DNA of 64,000 bases from Mesorhizobium loti. Lineage in GTDB: Bacteria; Pseudomonadota; Alphaproteobacteria; Rhizobiales; Rhizobiaceae. Numbering within the stretch: the first letter of the stretch is position 1; each line of letters begins with the position of its first letter. The DNA lies in contig NZ_PJRO01000007.1 of the NCBI RefSeq assembly GCF_002858745.1, positions 60,501 through 124,500 on the forward strand, in the 5' to 3' direction. A program made the position numbers and the translations under genes. The notes beneath the pieces were generated by a model. It saw only the letters and a program-made list of their open reading frames with translations. It ran no database searches and was not told the origin of the DNA. Positions 16,350-24,991 of the stretch are shown here, in pieces.

Positions 16350-16612
16350 CGAGCCATGTTGCCATTGATCCCGACGAATTGAAGCGTATCGTCAAGGAAG
16401 CGATCCGCGAGGAACTGTCCGCCGCAGGCCTGCGTATCGACGAGCCAGAACATCAGTTCGAGGCGCGCGAGGATTTCCGCTTTCTCCGGAATTTTCGTCA
16501 AGCCCTCGCCGGTGTCTCCAGCAAGGTCGGAGCGGCTGTGATCCTGTCGATTGTCTCTGGGCTGCTGTGGCTTTTGTGGAATGGTGTCCAAGCGCTGCTT
16601 CCGCCGAAATAG
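16346..16612 (+). CDS. Phage C-tail-anchored membrane protein
   Basis: An 88-residue protein. The N-terminal part ELKRIVKEAIREELSAAGL and the acidic DEPEHQFEAREDFRFLRNFRQAL are amphipathic, followed by one C-terminal hydrophobic helix (AVILSIVSGLLWLLWNGVQAL). The ATG at 16346 overlaps the upstream stop (ATGA); an ATG nine bases earlier is possible. The pattern recalls the DUF6127 group of phage membrane proteins, as I remember it. It may modulate lysis. About 230 bp of this gene recur almost unchanged at 17949-18178. Confidence 0.6.
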   Translation: MTSHVAIDPDELKRIVKEAIREELSAAGLRIDEPEHQFEAREDFRFLRNFRQALAGVSSKVGAAVILSIVSGLLWLLWNGVQALLPPK

Positions 16613-16778
16613 CGTCACTACCCTTCTCATCGACCTGCACAACACTTACTTGGCAAGCGCCCATGGCGACCAAAAGCAAGATCCGTAATTAGAACGATAT
16701 CCTTGTCGGTCACGGGATAGGATAGAACCCCTGTTGCCGTTTGTTCCGACGATGTTGTCGGCGATGTCGCCAGCCCTG

Positions 16779-17789
16779 CTATCCTAGGTAGAAATTCAAA
16801 CGTTCTCGCAGCGCGTGTGGTGAAAACAGTTGCTCAACCGTTCGCCGCGCCTTGCAACCCACGGTCGCTCGCAAAACCGGATCCGCTTGGAGCGCGGCCA
16901 GGATTTGCGTGGCTTCTTGCGTCGTCTCAAAGAGGAAGCCGTTCTCGCCTTGCCTGATATGATCGGCGTAGCCACCATGCTTGTGACAGACCACTGGCAA
17001 ACCGCACGCCATCGCCTCCAAAACCACACGGCCGAACGTCTCTACATGCGTGCCGGTACGGTAATAAAATGCGTCGAGCGTCGACAAGAACTCCTCCGCA
17101 GCAAACTGCCCTTCCGGTAGAAGCTCGATCTGTGGCTGCGGCCCCATCCTGCTCTCGAGCACCGCCCCGCCTTGAAGCCGCACGGCAGCGCCGTCCGCGA
17201 GCAATGCCTCGTACACTTGTATGTCGTCTGGATGGTGCTTGGCTGGTGAATCACGGCTCAATCGCCCAACCGTGAAGGGGCGATCCTGCCTGCCAGGCCG
17301 TGGCGAAAATCGCTCGATATCGATCGGTGACGGATGCACGACCCCCTCGACCTGCAACATACGCTTCTGAAACTCTGAAATCAGCACCATCTCAGCATTA
17401 GGCCAATCCAACAGGCGTGGCATATGTGTCGTCAGCGCAAGAACTTTTGGATGAAATGTGTTGAAGACATAGATAAGCCGGCGAGGCCGTCTTATCAGAT
17501 AGGGCCACAGCTTGTTGCGCCAGTGTGCTCCAAGAAACACATAAGTGCCGCCATCCGGCACGTCTCCCGTTATCGGAGATGGGCGGCGAATTGGAAACTG
17601 TTCCATCAATTCGCTTGATGTCCTGGATGACGCAGCCCAAAGACGCACTTCAGCGTCTGCGCTCAACAACCGATACAGTTCCAAGGTCTCCAAGTCACTG
17701 CCGCCAAAGGGGCTCATAAAGCCGTTGAACAGGTGGATCATGGAGTAAACGCTTTGCCTGCTTCGGTTCGCCTGGGCGCTTTTTTGCAT
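16779..17789 (-). CDS. GT4-family glycosyltransferase
   Basis: A 336-residue protein with a GT-B glycosyltransferase layout. The front has FNGFMSPFGGSDLETLELYRLL, resembling the G-G-x-E/D acceptor-side loop. The second half contains FTVGRLSRDSPAKHHPDD and the GT4 donor-site motif ETFGRVVLEAMACGLPVV (E-x7-E), followed by HGGYADHIRQGENGFL. It probably transfers a sugar from a nucleotide-sugar to a surface glycan. It lies on the opposite strand beyond the lysis genes, between two copies of phage sequence, which is typical of lysogenic-conversion cargo. Starts at 17789 or 17741 are both possible; neither has a strong ribosome site. Confidence 0.82.
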   Translation of the reverse strand: MQKSAQANRSRQSVYSMIHLFNGFMSPFGGSDLETLELYRLLSADAEVRLWAASSRTSSELMEQFPIRRPSPITGDVPDGGTYVFLGAHWRNKLWPYLIRRPRRLIYVFNTFHPKVLALTTHMPRLLDWPNAEMVLISEFQKRMLQVEGVVHPSPIDIERFSPRPGRQDRPFTVGRLSRDSPAKHHPDDIQVYEALLADGAAVRLQGGAVLESRMGPQPQIELLPEGQFAAEEFLSTLDAFYYRTGTHVETFGRVVLEAMACGLPVVCHKHGGYADHIRQGENGFLFETTQEATQILAALQADPVLRATVGCKARRTVEQLFSPHALRERLNFYLG

Positions 17790-17866
17790 TGATTGGATCG
17801 TTACGCCACCGAATGCTGTAACAACCTCCCTAAGTCGTTGCGGACCGCTCTAGACAGTTCGTTTCG

Positions 17867-17899
17867 GTCAATTTCCGAACAGCTTTCCGGGATCATAGA
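17867..17899. repeat. Left copy of 33-bp direct repeat (att-like)
   Basis: GTCAATTTCCGAACAGCTTT and the following 13 bases match 22971-23003 with one mismatch in 33. The right copy is the authentic 3' end of the amidohydrolase gene including its stop codon, so this copy is a duplicated fragment. Duplication of a gene's 3' end at the far side of an inserted segment is the usual outcome of site-specific integration. Confidence 0.75.
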
Positions 17900-17913
17900 G
17901 ACATTGCCTTGCA

Positions 17914-18180
17914 TTGCCGCTGCAATCCCCTTTGTTCGCAATCCGCTTGAAGCGTATCGTCAAGGAAGCGATCCGCGAGGAACTGTCCGCCACGGGCCTG
18001 CGTATCGACGAGCCAGAACATCAGTTCGAGGCGCGCGAGGATTTCCGCTTTCTCCGGAATTTTCGTCAAGCCCTCGCCGGTGTCTCCAGCAAGGTCGGCG
18101 CGGCTGTGATCCTGTCGATTGTCTCTGGACTGCTGTGGCTTTTGTGGAATGGTGTCCAAGCGCTGCTTCCGCCGAAGTGA
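17914..18180 (+). pseudogene. Chimeric duplicate of endolysin and membrane-protein sequence
   Basis: Bases 17914-17945 (ATTGCCGCTGCAATCCCC...) copy part of the endolysin gene near 15124, and from about 17947 the sequence switches to a near-identical copy of 16380-16612. The junction shares TTGAAGCG. The fused frame (TTG start) encodes the full helical and membrane part of the 16346 protein with Ala-to-Thr as one difference. A ribosome site is not evident. It is best read as a rearranged phage fragment rather than a working gene, although the frame is intact. Confidence 0.65.
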
Positions 18181-18612
18181 CCTTTCGCGCCTCCGGGCGC
18201 TCTACAATGCCTGATCGCGATGAGAGCTTGCCGAAACGGCAAATCCTACCGACAAGGCAGACCAAGTCTGAGTGGTTTGGTCCAGTTTTGAATATTAGAA
18301 TGTGCTGATGTTGCGTACCCCTCCGAGATCCATACTATTGAAGCGCCTGGACGGCAGGACGGCCAGGACGCGGGAGCTGGATTTCCATCCATTTGACGCT
18401 TGCGCCACAGGCGTGTGTAGACGGATTGATTGCGGCGCGCGTTCCGCTTAAATTTTCCGTGGCTCCCAAGCAAATCAGATCAAACTTTCTCAAATATTTA
18501 TTCTATAACATCTTCTCGAGATAAGTTTTGTATGTGATTACATCATGCGCCTTTCATTTGTTATTGGCGTGTATTCTTTAATATTGATGCATTTCAGCGA
18601 AAGGGTGATCCT
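18181..18612 (+). promoter_or_regulatory. AT-rich upstream region of the RTX gene
   Basis: There is no convincing gene in these 432 bases. From about 18478 the base composition turns strongly AT-rich (for example CTCAAATATTTATTCTATAAC) against a GC-rich background, which fits a promoter region or a recently acquired segment. The ribosome site AAAGGG lies about eight bases before the ATG at 18613. I could not fix a single -35/-10 pair. Confidence 0.5.
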
Positions 18613-19737
18613 ATGAACTGGTGGGGAACTGCCGGAAACGATACCCAGTCGGGTACTAATTCTGCCGACAGTATGTGGGCTCAAGGTGGCAACGACACCA
18701 TCTATGGCCTGGGCGGCAACGACACGATGGATGGCGGCGATGGCGACGATTATGTCGACGGCGGCGCCGGCAATGATCTGATCTGGGGTGGCGCCGGCAA
18801 CGACACAATCCTTGGCGGCCTGGATGTAGACACCATCTACGGCGAAGGCGGCAATGACACGATCAACGGAGGCATGTACGACGACAAGCTATATGGCGGA
18901 GCCGGTAACGACACCTTCGTCTACAACTGGGGCGATGGCTGGGACACCATCGACGGCGGCGCTGACCAAGACACCATCCAGTTCGGCGCCGACTACTATA
19001 CGTCCGCGAACATCTGCATCCATTCGATGACCAGCATCGAAATCTTCAGGAATGCCAATCCCTCAAACTATTCGCCGATCCTTCGCACCGATGCAACGCT
19101 GGATATCGACGCCATGGTCAGCGCTGCTAACGGCGTCTATGACGTTTTCCAGGGCAAATGGTACGATTCAGGAAAGAGCGACCTTGGCGGCTACCAGTTC
19201 TTCCATCTTTTCATCGAAGGATGGACCGGTAACGACACGATCAGCCTGGCAACGCTGCAGATTTCTGACTTTGCGCCGATCAACACGACCTACCGTTCCG
19301 ATCTTGCCACATATGTGAGTGGTCTGGGCGGCGACGACACCATTTGCACCGGCGTCGGCGCGGACGTGATCTACGGCGATGACAGCCCCGAAGCAGACTA
19401 TGGCGCCACGGTCGACGGCAACGACACGATCTACGCGGGCGCCGGAAACGACGAGCTGTATGGTGGCGGTGGATCCGACCATCTCTACGGCGAGGCCGGT
19501 AACGATCAGCTTCGCGGCGACGCCGGCGACGACCACCTTTATGGCGGACAGGGCAACGATACGGTCGACGGTGGCGACGGTCTTGATATCGTCTACCTGA
19601 CAGGCGACGTCAGTGAATGGACCAAGCAGGTGAACGGTGACGGGTCGATCTCCTTCATCCATACCTCACTGGAAGAAGACAAGCTCTGGAATGTCGAAGA
19701 AGTTCACTTCGACACAGGCGGCCCGGTCTACGTCTGA
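18613..19737 (+). CDS. Secreted RTX calcium-binding protein
   Basis: A 374-residue protein with two blocks of RTX nonapeptides (G-G-x-G-x-D-x-h-x). The first spans about residues 8-125 (GGNDTIYGLGGNDTMDGG, GGAGNDLIWGGAGNDTIL) and the second about 235-340 (GNDTIYAGAGNDELYGGG, GGQGNDTVDGGDG). The 110 residues between them have no recognised enzyme motif. There is no N-terminal signal peptide, as expected for type I export through an uncleaved C-terminal signal (last 50 residues, acidic and hydrophobic). Calcium would fold it outside the cell. The exporter genes follow. Its small size and lack of an enzyme domain resemble rhizobial NodO-type proteins, but a symbiosis role is only a possibility. 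Confidence 0.88.
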   Translation: MNWWGTAGNDTQSGTNSADSMWAQGGNDTIYGLGGNDTMDGGDGDDYVDGGAGNDLIWGGAGNDTILGGLDVDTIYGEGGNDTINGGMYDDKLYGGAGNDTFVYNWGDGWDTIDGGADQDTIQFGADYYTSANICIHSMTSIEIFRNANPSNYSPILRTDATLDIDAMVSAANGVYDVFQGKWYDSGKSDLGGYQFFHLFIEGWTGNDTISLATLQISDFAPINTTYRSDLATYVSGLGGDDTICTGVGADVIYGDDSPEADYGATVDGNDTIYAGAGNDELYGGGGSDHLYGEAGNDQLRGDAGDDHLYGGQGNDTVDGGDGLDIVYLTGDVSEWTKQVNGDGSISFIHTSLEEDKLWNVEEVHFDTGGPVYV

Positions 19738-19759
19738 ATTTGAAGTCTCCGCGTCATCG

Positions 19760-19783
19760 GCCCCCACATCCAGGTGTGGGGGC
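19760..19783 (+). terminator. Hairpin between RTX and exporter genes
   Basis: A perfect 9-bp stem GCCCCCACA/TGTGGGGGC encloses a 6-nt loop. It begins 23 bases after the RTX stop and is followed by a T-run only 12 bases later, just before the next ATG. It may attenuate transcription so that the abundant substrate is made in excess of the exporter, or stabilise the RTX message. Confidence 0.55.
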
Positions 19784-19802
19784 AAACCCAGGGTAGTTTT
19801 TG

Positions 19803-21566
19803 ATGAGTGTCCTATCGGGTACCCATGCAACGCGTGCGATGGTCGACATCGGCGTTTTTTCGGCAGTCATCAACCTTTTGATGCTCGTTTCCCCGCTCTA
19901 CCTGCTGCAGGTCTATGACCGCGTACTGCCGGCGGCGAGCATGCACACCCTACTCTATCTGTCGCTTGCCGCTGCGCTGGCACTTCTGTTCCTGTGCCTT
20001 TTCGAAATTGTCCGATCCATCTATTCGCAGCGCGCCGCGGCTTCGCTGGACCGCCGTTTTGCGTCCCAGGCGTTCCAGGCATCGCTCGCTGGCGCCAGAG
20101 CCTATTCCGGCGACATTCAACCTCTGCGCGATCTGGCGACAGCCAGATCATTCGTCGCGTCACGCGGCTTGGCCAATCTGTTCGATCTGCCGTTCGTGGT
20201 GCCGTTCATCATCCTGCTGGCATTCATCCATCCGGTACTGAGTGTGGTCACCGTGGCCGGGGCAATCGTTCTCGTTGGGCTGGTTGTCGCATCCCATTTC
20301 GCCAATGGTGAAAGTATTGCCGCGGCCAACCGCCAATCGGTGGAAGCGTCCTTGACGGCCCAGGCCTTCGTGCGGAACACCGAAACAATCCGTGCCATGG
20401 GCATGACCGGAAATATCACCGAAGCGTGGGGCACCCTCTTTGGTCGATCTCTCGAAATACAGGACAGGTCCGTTCTCCAGGGCGCGGTGTTTGCCAGTAT
20501 TTCCAAGGTGATCCGCATCGCACTGCAGCTGGCGATCTTGGGTGTCGGCGCTTGGCTGGTCATGGATGGCAAGATGACGGCGGGGATGATCTTTGCCTCG
20601 TCGATCATTTCCGGTCGTGTCCTGCAACCACTAGACCAGTTGATCGGAGGCTGGCGCCAGACCATCGACGCCAGCAAGGCCTGGAAACGACTGAAACAAT
20701 CGCTGCCTGGATCGGAAGCCGTCGACAAGGTCGAGCTTCCCGCCCCTCGCGGACAGATTGCGGTTCGCGATCTCGTCTACATCGCTCCCGGTTCGGGCGT
20801 TGGAGCAGAACCGATCATCAAGCGGGCCTCCTTCACCATCGTTGCGGGAGAATCCGTTGCAATCATCGGACCGAGCCGTGCCGGGAAATCCACGCTGGCA
20901 CGGCTGCTTGTCGGTGCAATCAGGGCCAATGCCGGCTCGGTACAGCTGGATGGAGCAGATCTACGGACCTGGGACGCGATCCAGTTGGGAAAATCGATTG
21001 GCTACCTGGCCCAGGACGTTCAGTTGCTGCCGGGCAGTATTGCTCAGAACATCGAGCGCTTTGACCCGACGTCCGATCATGCCGCCGTCGTGGCGGCGGC
21101 CGAACGCGCCAAGGCGCATGAGTTGATCGCTTCGCAGACGGAGGGGTATCAGACACAGATCGGCCCCGCCGCCGCACTGTCCGGCGGGGAACGTCAGCGG
21201 ATCGGGCTGGCAAGGGCCTTTTATGGCTCGCCTGCTTTCCTTGTGCTCGACGAACCCAATGCGCATCTGGACCAGGACGGCGAAGCGGCACTGAAACTCG
21301 CGCTCTCCGAGGCCCGGGAACGGGATACGACCGTCGTGGTCGTGACGCACCGTCTCTCCCTGGCCTCGATCTGCGACCGGGTGATGTTGCTGCGAGGCGG
21401 CCGCATCGAGGCGTTCGGCCGCTCCGCCGAAGTCCTGCAGAAACTTTCGGCGCCGACTGAACCACCTCGTGCCGTCAGCCCGGCAAACAATGATGTGTCG
21501 AGCTTTGCAACCCAGAGCCAAGGGGCGGCCAAGTGGGCAGGCACCCTCAAGCCGGATCGGCGGTGA
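19803..21566 (+). CDS. Type I secretion ABC permease/ATPase (PrtD-like)
   Basis: A 587-residue fused membrane and ATPase subunit. Residues about 20-300 hold the transmembrane domain (VFSAVINLLMLVSPLYLLQVYDR is the usual opening). The ATPase has Walker A GPSRAGKST at about 356, the signature LSGGERQRIGLARAFYG, Walker B FLVLDEPNAHLD and switch VVVTHR. There is no N-terminal C39 peptidase-like domain, which agrees with RTX cargo lacking a leader. The ATG at 19803 was preferred to a TTG one codon earlier. The stop overlaps the HlyD gene. It should form the exporter with HlyD and a TolC-type channel encoded elsewhere. Confidence 0.9.
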   Translation: MSVLSGTHATRAMVDIGVFSAVINLLMLVSPLYLLQVYDRVLPAASMHTLLYLSLAAALALLFLCLFEIVRSIYSQRAAASLDRRFASQAFQASLAGARAYSGDIQPLRDLATARSFVASRGLANLFDLPFVVPFIILLAFIHPVLSVVTVAGAIVLVGLVVASHFANGESIAAANRQSVEASLTAQAFVRNTETIRAMGMTGNITEAWGTLFGRSLEIQDRSVLQGAVFASISKVIRIALQLAILGVGAWLVMDGKMTAGMIFASSIISGRVLQPLDQLIGGWRQTIDASKAWKRLKQSLPGSEAVDKVELPAPRGQIAVRDLVYIAPGSGVGAEPIIKRASFTIVAGESVAIIGPSRAGKSTLARLLVGAIRANAGSVQLDGADLRTWDAIQLGKSIGYLAQDVQLLPGSIAQNIERFDPTSDHAAVVAAAERAKAHELIASQTEGYQTQIGPAAALSGGERQRIGLARAFYGSPAFLVLDEPNAHLDQDGEAALKLALSEARERDTTVVVVTHRLSLASICDRVMLLRGGRIEAFGRSAEVLQKLSAPTEPPRAVSPANNDVSSFATQSQGAAKWAGTLKPDRR

Positions 21567-22891
21567 AAATGATGGCCATGACCTCATACGCATGGGAACA
21601 GCGGGTCCGAAGCGGCACGGCGACAGTCGCGATTGCAGGATATATCGGGCTCGCGCTGCTGATTGGAGGCTTCGGCTATTGGGCGGCAACTGCCCCATTG
21701 GCCGGTGCGGCAGTGGCGCAAGGAACCGTTGCAGCGACAGGCCGAAACGTTTTCGTCCAACACTTTGAAGGCGGTGTGATTCACTCGCTGCTGGTGAGGG
21801 AGGGCGATCGGGTACGCACCGGCCAGACGCTGATCGTTCTGGACGATACGGCGGCCAGAAGTCAGGTAAACCGGCTCGACAAGCAGTATGCTACCCTGGC
21901 GGCTACCGTCGAGCGTCTTGTAGCGGAGCGTGACGGGACTGCCGAACTGATCTTTTCCGAAGACGTCCGGCAAAGAATCGCCACGAGCAAGCTGAAAAAC
22001 CTGGCGGCTGAGCAGGACAAGGAATTCAAGGCAAAACTCGCGCGTTACCAATCCGAACTCGACATTTTGCGGCAGCGCGTAACCACACTCGGCGAAAATC
22101 TGGTCGGGCTGGATGCGCAGAAGGCGGCGATCAACAACCAGCTCGACATTGTCTCGGATGATCTCATCAGAAAGAAGAAGCTCGTCGACCAGGGTCTTAC
22201 CAACCATTTCGAATATACGCAGATCCAGCGCAACCAAGCCAATCTGATCGGTCAGTCGGGAGCGGTCGAGGCAGAACTTGCAGCCACCCGCAGCCAGGTC
22301 ATCGAAGCGAAGGAGCAGATCGAACGCCTGAAAACACAACGTGTGGAACAGGCGGTGAGCCAACTGGCGGAAATCCGTACAAATCTCACCGACACGGAAG
22401 AACAGCTGTCGGCAGCCCAGGCGGTGTTGCGCAGGACAACAATTTCATCTCCCACCGAGGGCGTGATCGTATCGGCGATCTACAATTCGCCTGGAAGCGT
22501 CGCAGCGCCCGGCGAGAAGCTGATCGAAATCCTGCCGACAGGTAGCCGGATGATTGTCGATGCACGGATCAGCCCAAATGATGTCGACGCCGTTCATGCA
22601 GGCCAGACGGCGCGCCTAAAGCTGACTGCACTGAACGCCAGGACAACCCCGGAAGTAAGCGGCACCGTGCTTGATGTATCCGCGGACCGCCTTGTCGATA
22701 ACGCGACGCACGAGGCATTCTACCGCACCCGAATCCAGATCAGCGAGGTCCTGCCGGAAAGCGTGACGCTGGATCAACTCTACCCAGGCATGCCCGTGGA
22801 AGCATTCATAGGCACCGGCGACCGCACCTTCCTCGAATATCTGATGAAGCCAATACGGGACTCCTTCCAGCGCGCATTCGTTGAGGACTAG
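21563..22891 (+). CDS. Type I secretion membrane fusion protein (HlyD family)
   Basis: A 442-residue periplasmic adaptor. A short cytoplasmic segment is followed by one transmembrane helix (IAGYIGLALLIGGFGYWAATAPLAG). The first lipoyl half contains VQHFEGGVIHSLLVREGDRV, the long helical hairpin runs from about residue 95 to 285 (LDKQYATLAATVERL ... AEIRTNLTDTEEQLSAAQ), and the C-terminal beta domain has TEGVIVSAIYNSPGSVAAPGEKLIEI. The GTG at 21563 overlaps the upstream stop; ATG at 21569 is an equally good start. It links the ABC exporter to the outer-membrane channel. Confidence 0.9.
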   Translation: MKMMAMTSYAWEQRVRSGTATVAIAGYIGLALLIGGFGYWAATAPLAGAAVAQGTVAATGRNVFVQHFEGGVIHSLLVREGDRVRTGQTLIVLDDTAARSQVNRLDKQYATLAATVERLVAERDGTAELIFSEDVRQRIATSKLKNLAAEQDKEFKAKLARYQSELDILRQRVTTLGENLVGLDAQKAAINNQLDIVSDDLIRKKKLVDQGLTNHFEYTQIQRNQANLIGQSGAVEAELAATRSQVIEAKEQIERLKTQRVEQAVSQLAEIRTNLTDTEEQLSAAQAVLRRTTISSPTEGVIVSAIYNSPGSVAAPGEKLIEILPTGSRMIVDARISPNDVDAVHAGQTARLKLTALNARTTPEVSGTVLDVSADRLVDNATHEAFYRTRIQISEVLPESVTLDQLYPGMPVEAFIGTGDRTFLEYLMKPIRDSFQRAFVED

Positions 22892-22970
22892 TTCTTACCG
22901 AAATCTGGCAGATAGCCCCGAAGCCGCTAGCTCAGACGCGCCGGCCGGAAAGAAATGGCAGCCCCGCCAT

Positions 22971-23003
22971 GTCAATTCCCGAACAGCTTTCCGGGATCAT
23001 AGA
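22971..23003. repeat. Right copy of 33-bp direct repeat (att-like)
   Basis: This copy overlaps the last ten codons and stop of the amidohydrolase gene, which remains intact. It matches 17867-17899 at 32 of 33 positions in the same orientation. Together the two copies enclose the RTX secretion genes and the chimeric phage fragment. Confidence 0.75.
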
Positions 23004-24669
23004 CAGCCTTGCCCTGCAACAGCGTCGCGACCACTTTGGCGTTGCCGATCGCCTTGACAGGGAGCTTGAGGATGTCGCGGTCGATCACGGTGAGATCCGC
23101 GACCTTGCCAACCTCGATCGAGCCAGTCGTCCTGTCCTGATGCAGCAGCCGGGCGGGGTTGATGGTCATCCATGCGATCGCGGTGGCAACGTCGGGGGCG
23201 CCGTCCTTCTTCCGCGTCACCGCTGTCTGGATCTTGACCAGGGGTGAAAGTTCATCGGCGTCGAAGTCGCTGCTCATCACCACGTCAGCGCCCATGGTCT
23301 GCAGCGTGCCAGCCGGCATCATGGTGTCGGCCCTGTCGCCAATGAACTGGCGGATAAACTGCACATAGTCCGGATCGACAGCACTCGGGGCAAGCTGGAA
23401 ATCGGCGACCACGCCCAGTTGCTTGAACCGAGGCAGGTCGGTCTTGTCGACGAGGTAAAGATGCGTCAGGCGGTGCGGGCCGGGTGCGGCATCGGATTGC
23501 GCGATCGCATCGAGGGCAAGTCGAGCGCCGCGATCCCCGGTGACGTGATAGTGCAACTGAAACCCTTTCTCGGACAGGACCCTCGAATAGCGGTTCAGCG
23601 TATCGATATCGAAATAGAGAAAGCCGCGATCGAAGCCATGGTCGATGCCGGCGCCCGGCTTGTAGGGTTCCAGAACCGCACCGGTGCGCTGCTCCAGAAT
23701 TCCGTCGACATAAATCTTGACCTGGTTGAAGCGCAGCAGGCTGCCAGCGTCGTTGGAGAACTGCCCGGTCAGCGCCGCGACCTGTTCGTCGAAAGGCATA
23801 TCCGGGTAAACATAGAGCGCGTTCGAGGCCCTCACCGTCAGTGTTTTGTTAGCCAGCGCCTTCTGCCAGACCTTGACGTGCCCCTGTGGCCAGAAGCCAC
23901 CCGCATCGCTGACGCTGGTGATGCCGTTCTCGGCCATAATTTTCAAAGTCGGAAGCATGCTTTCATAGGCAAACTCGACGTTTTCGGGCGTATCCGGGAA
24001 AGCCAGATTGCGCAGCTTCTGCTGCGCGTTTTCCAGCACCACGCCATTCGGCTTGCCGGTCTTCCTGTTGCGCAAGATGATGCCACCAGGCGGATTTCCC
24101 TCAATCGTATCATAACCGGCAGCGCGCATGGCGGCCGAGTTCGCCCAGGCGCCGTGGCCGATATCGTCGAGGATCAGCACCGGCCGATCAGGCGATATGT
24201 CGTCGAGCAGCGCGACCGGGTTATCGCTCTGGTCGAGCAGGTTGGTCATGCTGACACCGGATCCCAACACCCATTCGGTCTTGCTCGTCTTCACACACGC
24301 CTCGGCAGTTGCCAGTGTGTCGTCGAGTTCGTCGAAGGGTCCGAATTCGCACAGGATCTTGTTGACGCCGGCCTCGACGAGATGAACATGTGCGTCCTGG
24401 AAGCCAGGCAACACCATCTTGCCGCCGAGATCGATGATTTCGGCCTCTTTGCTGACAGCAGCCAACGCATCTTTCTCGGTGCCAACGGCAATGATCATGC
24501 CGCTGTCATCGATGGCCATAGCCTCGGCCATAGGTGCCTTGGCGTTCACGGTGTGAATGCTGGCGTTCGTCAGCACCTTCGTACCGGCGAATGCCGACGG
24601 GCTCAGCGTCACGCCGGCGACCAGCAAGAGCCACGGGAGGTGCAATCGGCGACGGGAAATACCAACCAT
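22972..24669 (-). CDS. Exported amidohydrolase family 3 protein
   Basis: A 565-residue protein with a signal peptide (RRRLHLPWLLLVAGV ... AFA). The amidohydrolase metal motif is VLPGFQDAHVHLVEAG (H-x-H). Further markers are FQLHYHVTGDRGARLALDAI, the H-x-x-G-D segment typical of the YtcJ group, and VVMSSDFDADELSP near the C-terminal metal Asp. These enzymes hydrolyse amide or imide bonds at a metal centre; the substrate is unknown. The start at 24669 follows GGAGGG; the frame extends 44 codons further but without a signal-like sequence. The 3' end carries the direct repeat described at 22971. Confidence 0.85.
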   Translation of the reverse strand: MVGISRRRLHLPWLLLVAGVTLSPSAFAGTKVLTNASIHTVNAKAPMAEAMAIDDSGMIIAVGTEKDALAAVSKEAEIIDLGGKMVLPGFQDAHVHLVEAGVNKILCEFGPFDELDDTLATAEACVKTSKTEWVLGSGVSMTNLLDQSDNPVALLDDISPDRPVLILDDIGHGAWANSAAMRAAGYDTIEGNPPGGIILRNRKTGKPNGVVLENAQQKLRNLAFPDTPENVEFAYESMLPTLKIMAENGITSVSDAGGFWPQGHVKVWQKALANKTLTVRASNALYVYPDMPFDEQVAALTGQFSNDAGSLLRFNQVKIYVDGILEQRTGAVLEPYKPGAGIDHGFDRGFLYFDIDTLNRYSRVLSEKGFQLHYHVTGDRGARLALDAIAQSDAAPGPHRLTHLYLVDKTDLPRFKQLGVVADFQLAPSAVDPDYVQFIRQFIGDRADTMMPAGTLQTMGADVVMSSDFDADELSPLVKIQTAVTRKKDGAPDVATAIAWMTINPARLLHQDRTTGSIEVGKVADLTVIDRDILKLPVKAIGNAKVVATLLQGKAVYDPGKLFGN

Positions 24670-24991
24670 CTGAACGCCCTCCAAAGCTCGATCTAATCCG
24701 CTTTCGTCTCCAGCCACAAGCGCCGTGTGGATCGGTCGCGAACGCGACGGGCGAGAGCTGGAGGTGTCGCCTCGCGAAAGCACATCCCTGAATTTCACCA
24801 CAGACGATGCCCTTCCGGCCGCACCCGGAATAGGCAGAAGTCCAATGACCGTCCAGACAGCGTCTGGATTGCGTGGATCTTGACGGACGGTTAGCCATCA
24901 CTTGCGTCAAATTGCCTGCACAGCTCGCGGTGGCATTGATGGTTCCCTGCGCCTTGCCTAAAATATCAGGACTGCAGCGTGAGTCCCCGCC
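24670..24991 (+). promoter_or_regulatory. Divergent intergenic region with a sigma70-like promoter
   Basis: The region separates the leftward amidohydrolase from the rightward PilZ gene. TTGATG (24936-24941) and TAAAAT (24959-24964) are separated by 17 bases, a good sigma70-like promoter for the PilZ gene. I saw no clear promoter for the leftward gene and no other feature. Confidence 0.5.

Noticed and set aside
18613-19737. DNA-level tandem repeat in the RTX gene as an independent feature
   Set aside because: The periodicity is that of the encoded calcium-binding nonapeptides and is explained by the protein.
22892-22971. tRNA gene as the integration target
   Set aside because: No cloverleaf or anticodon arm could be drawn; the repeat lies in the amidohydrolase coding end.
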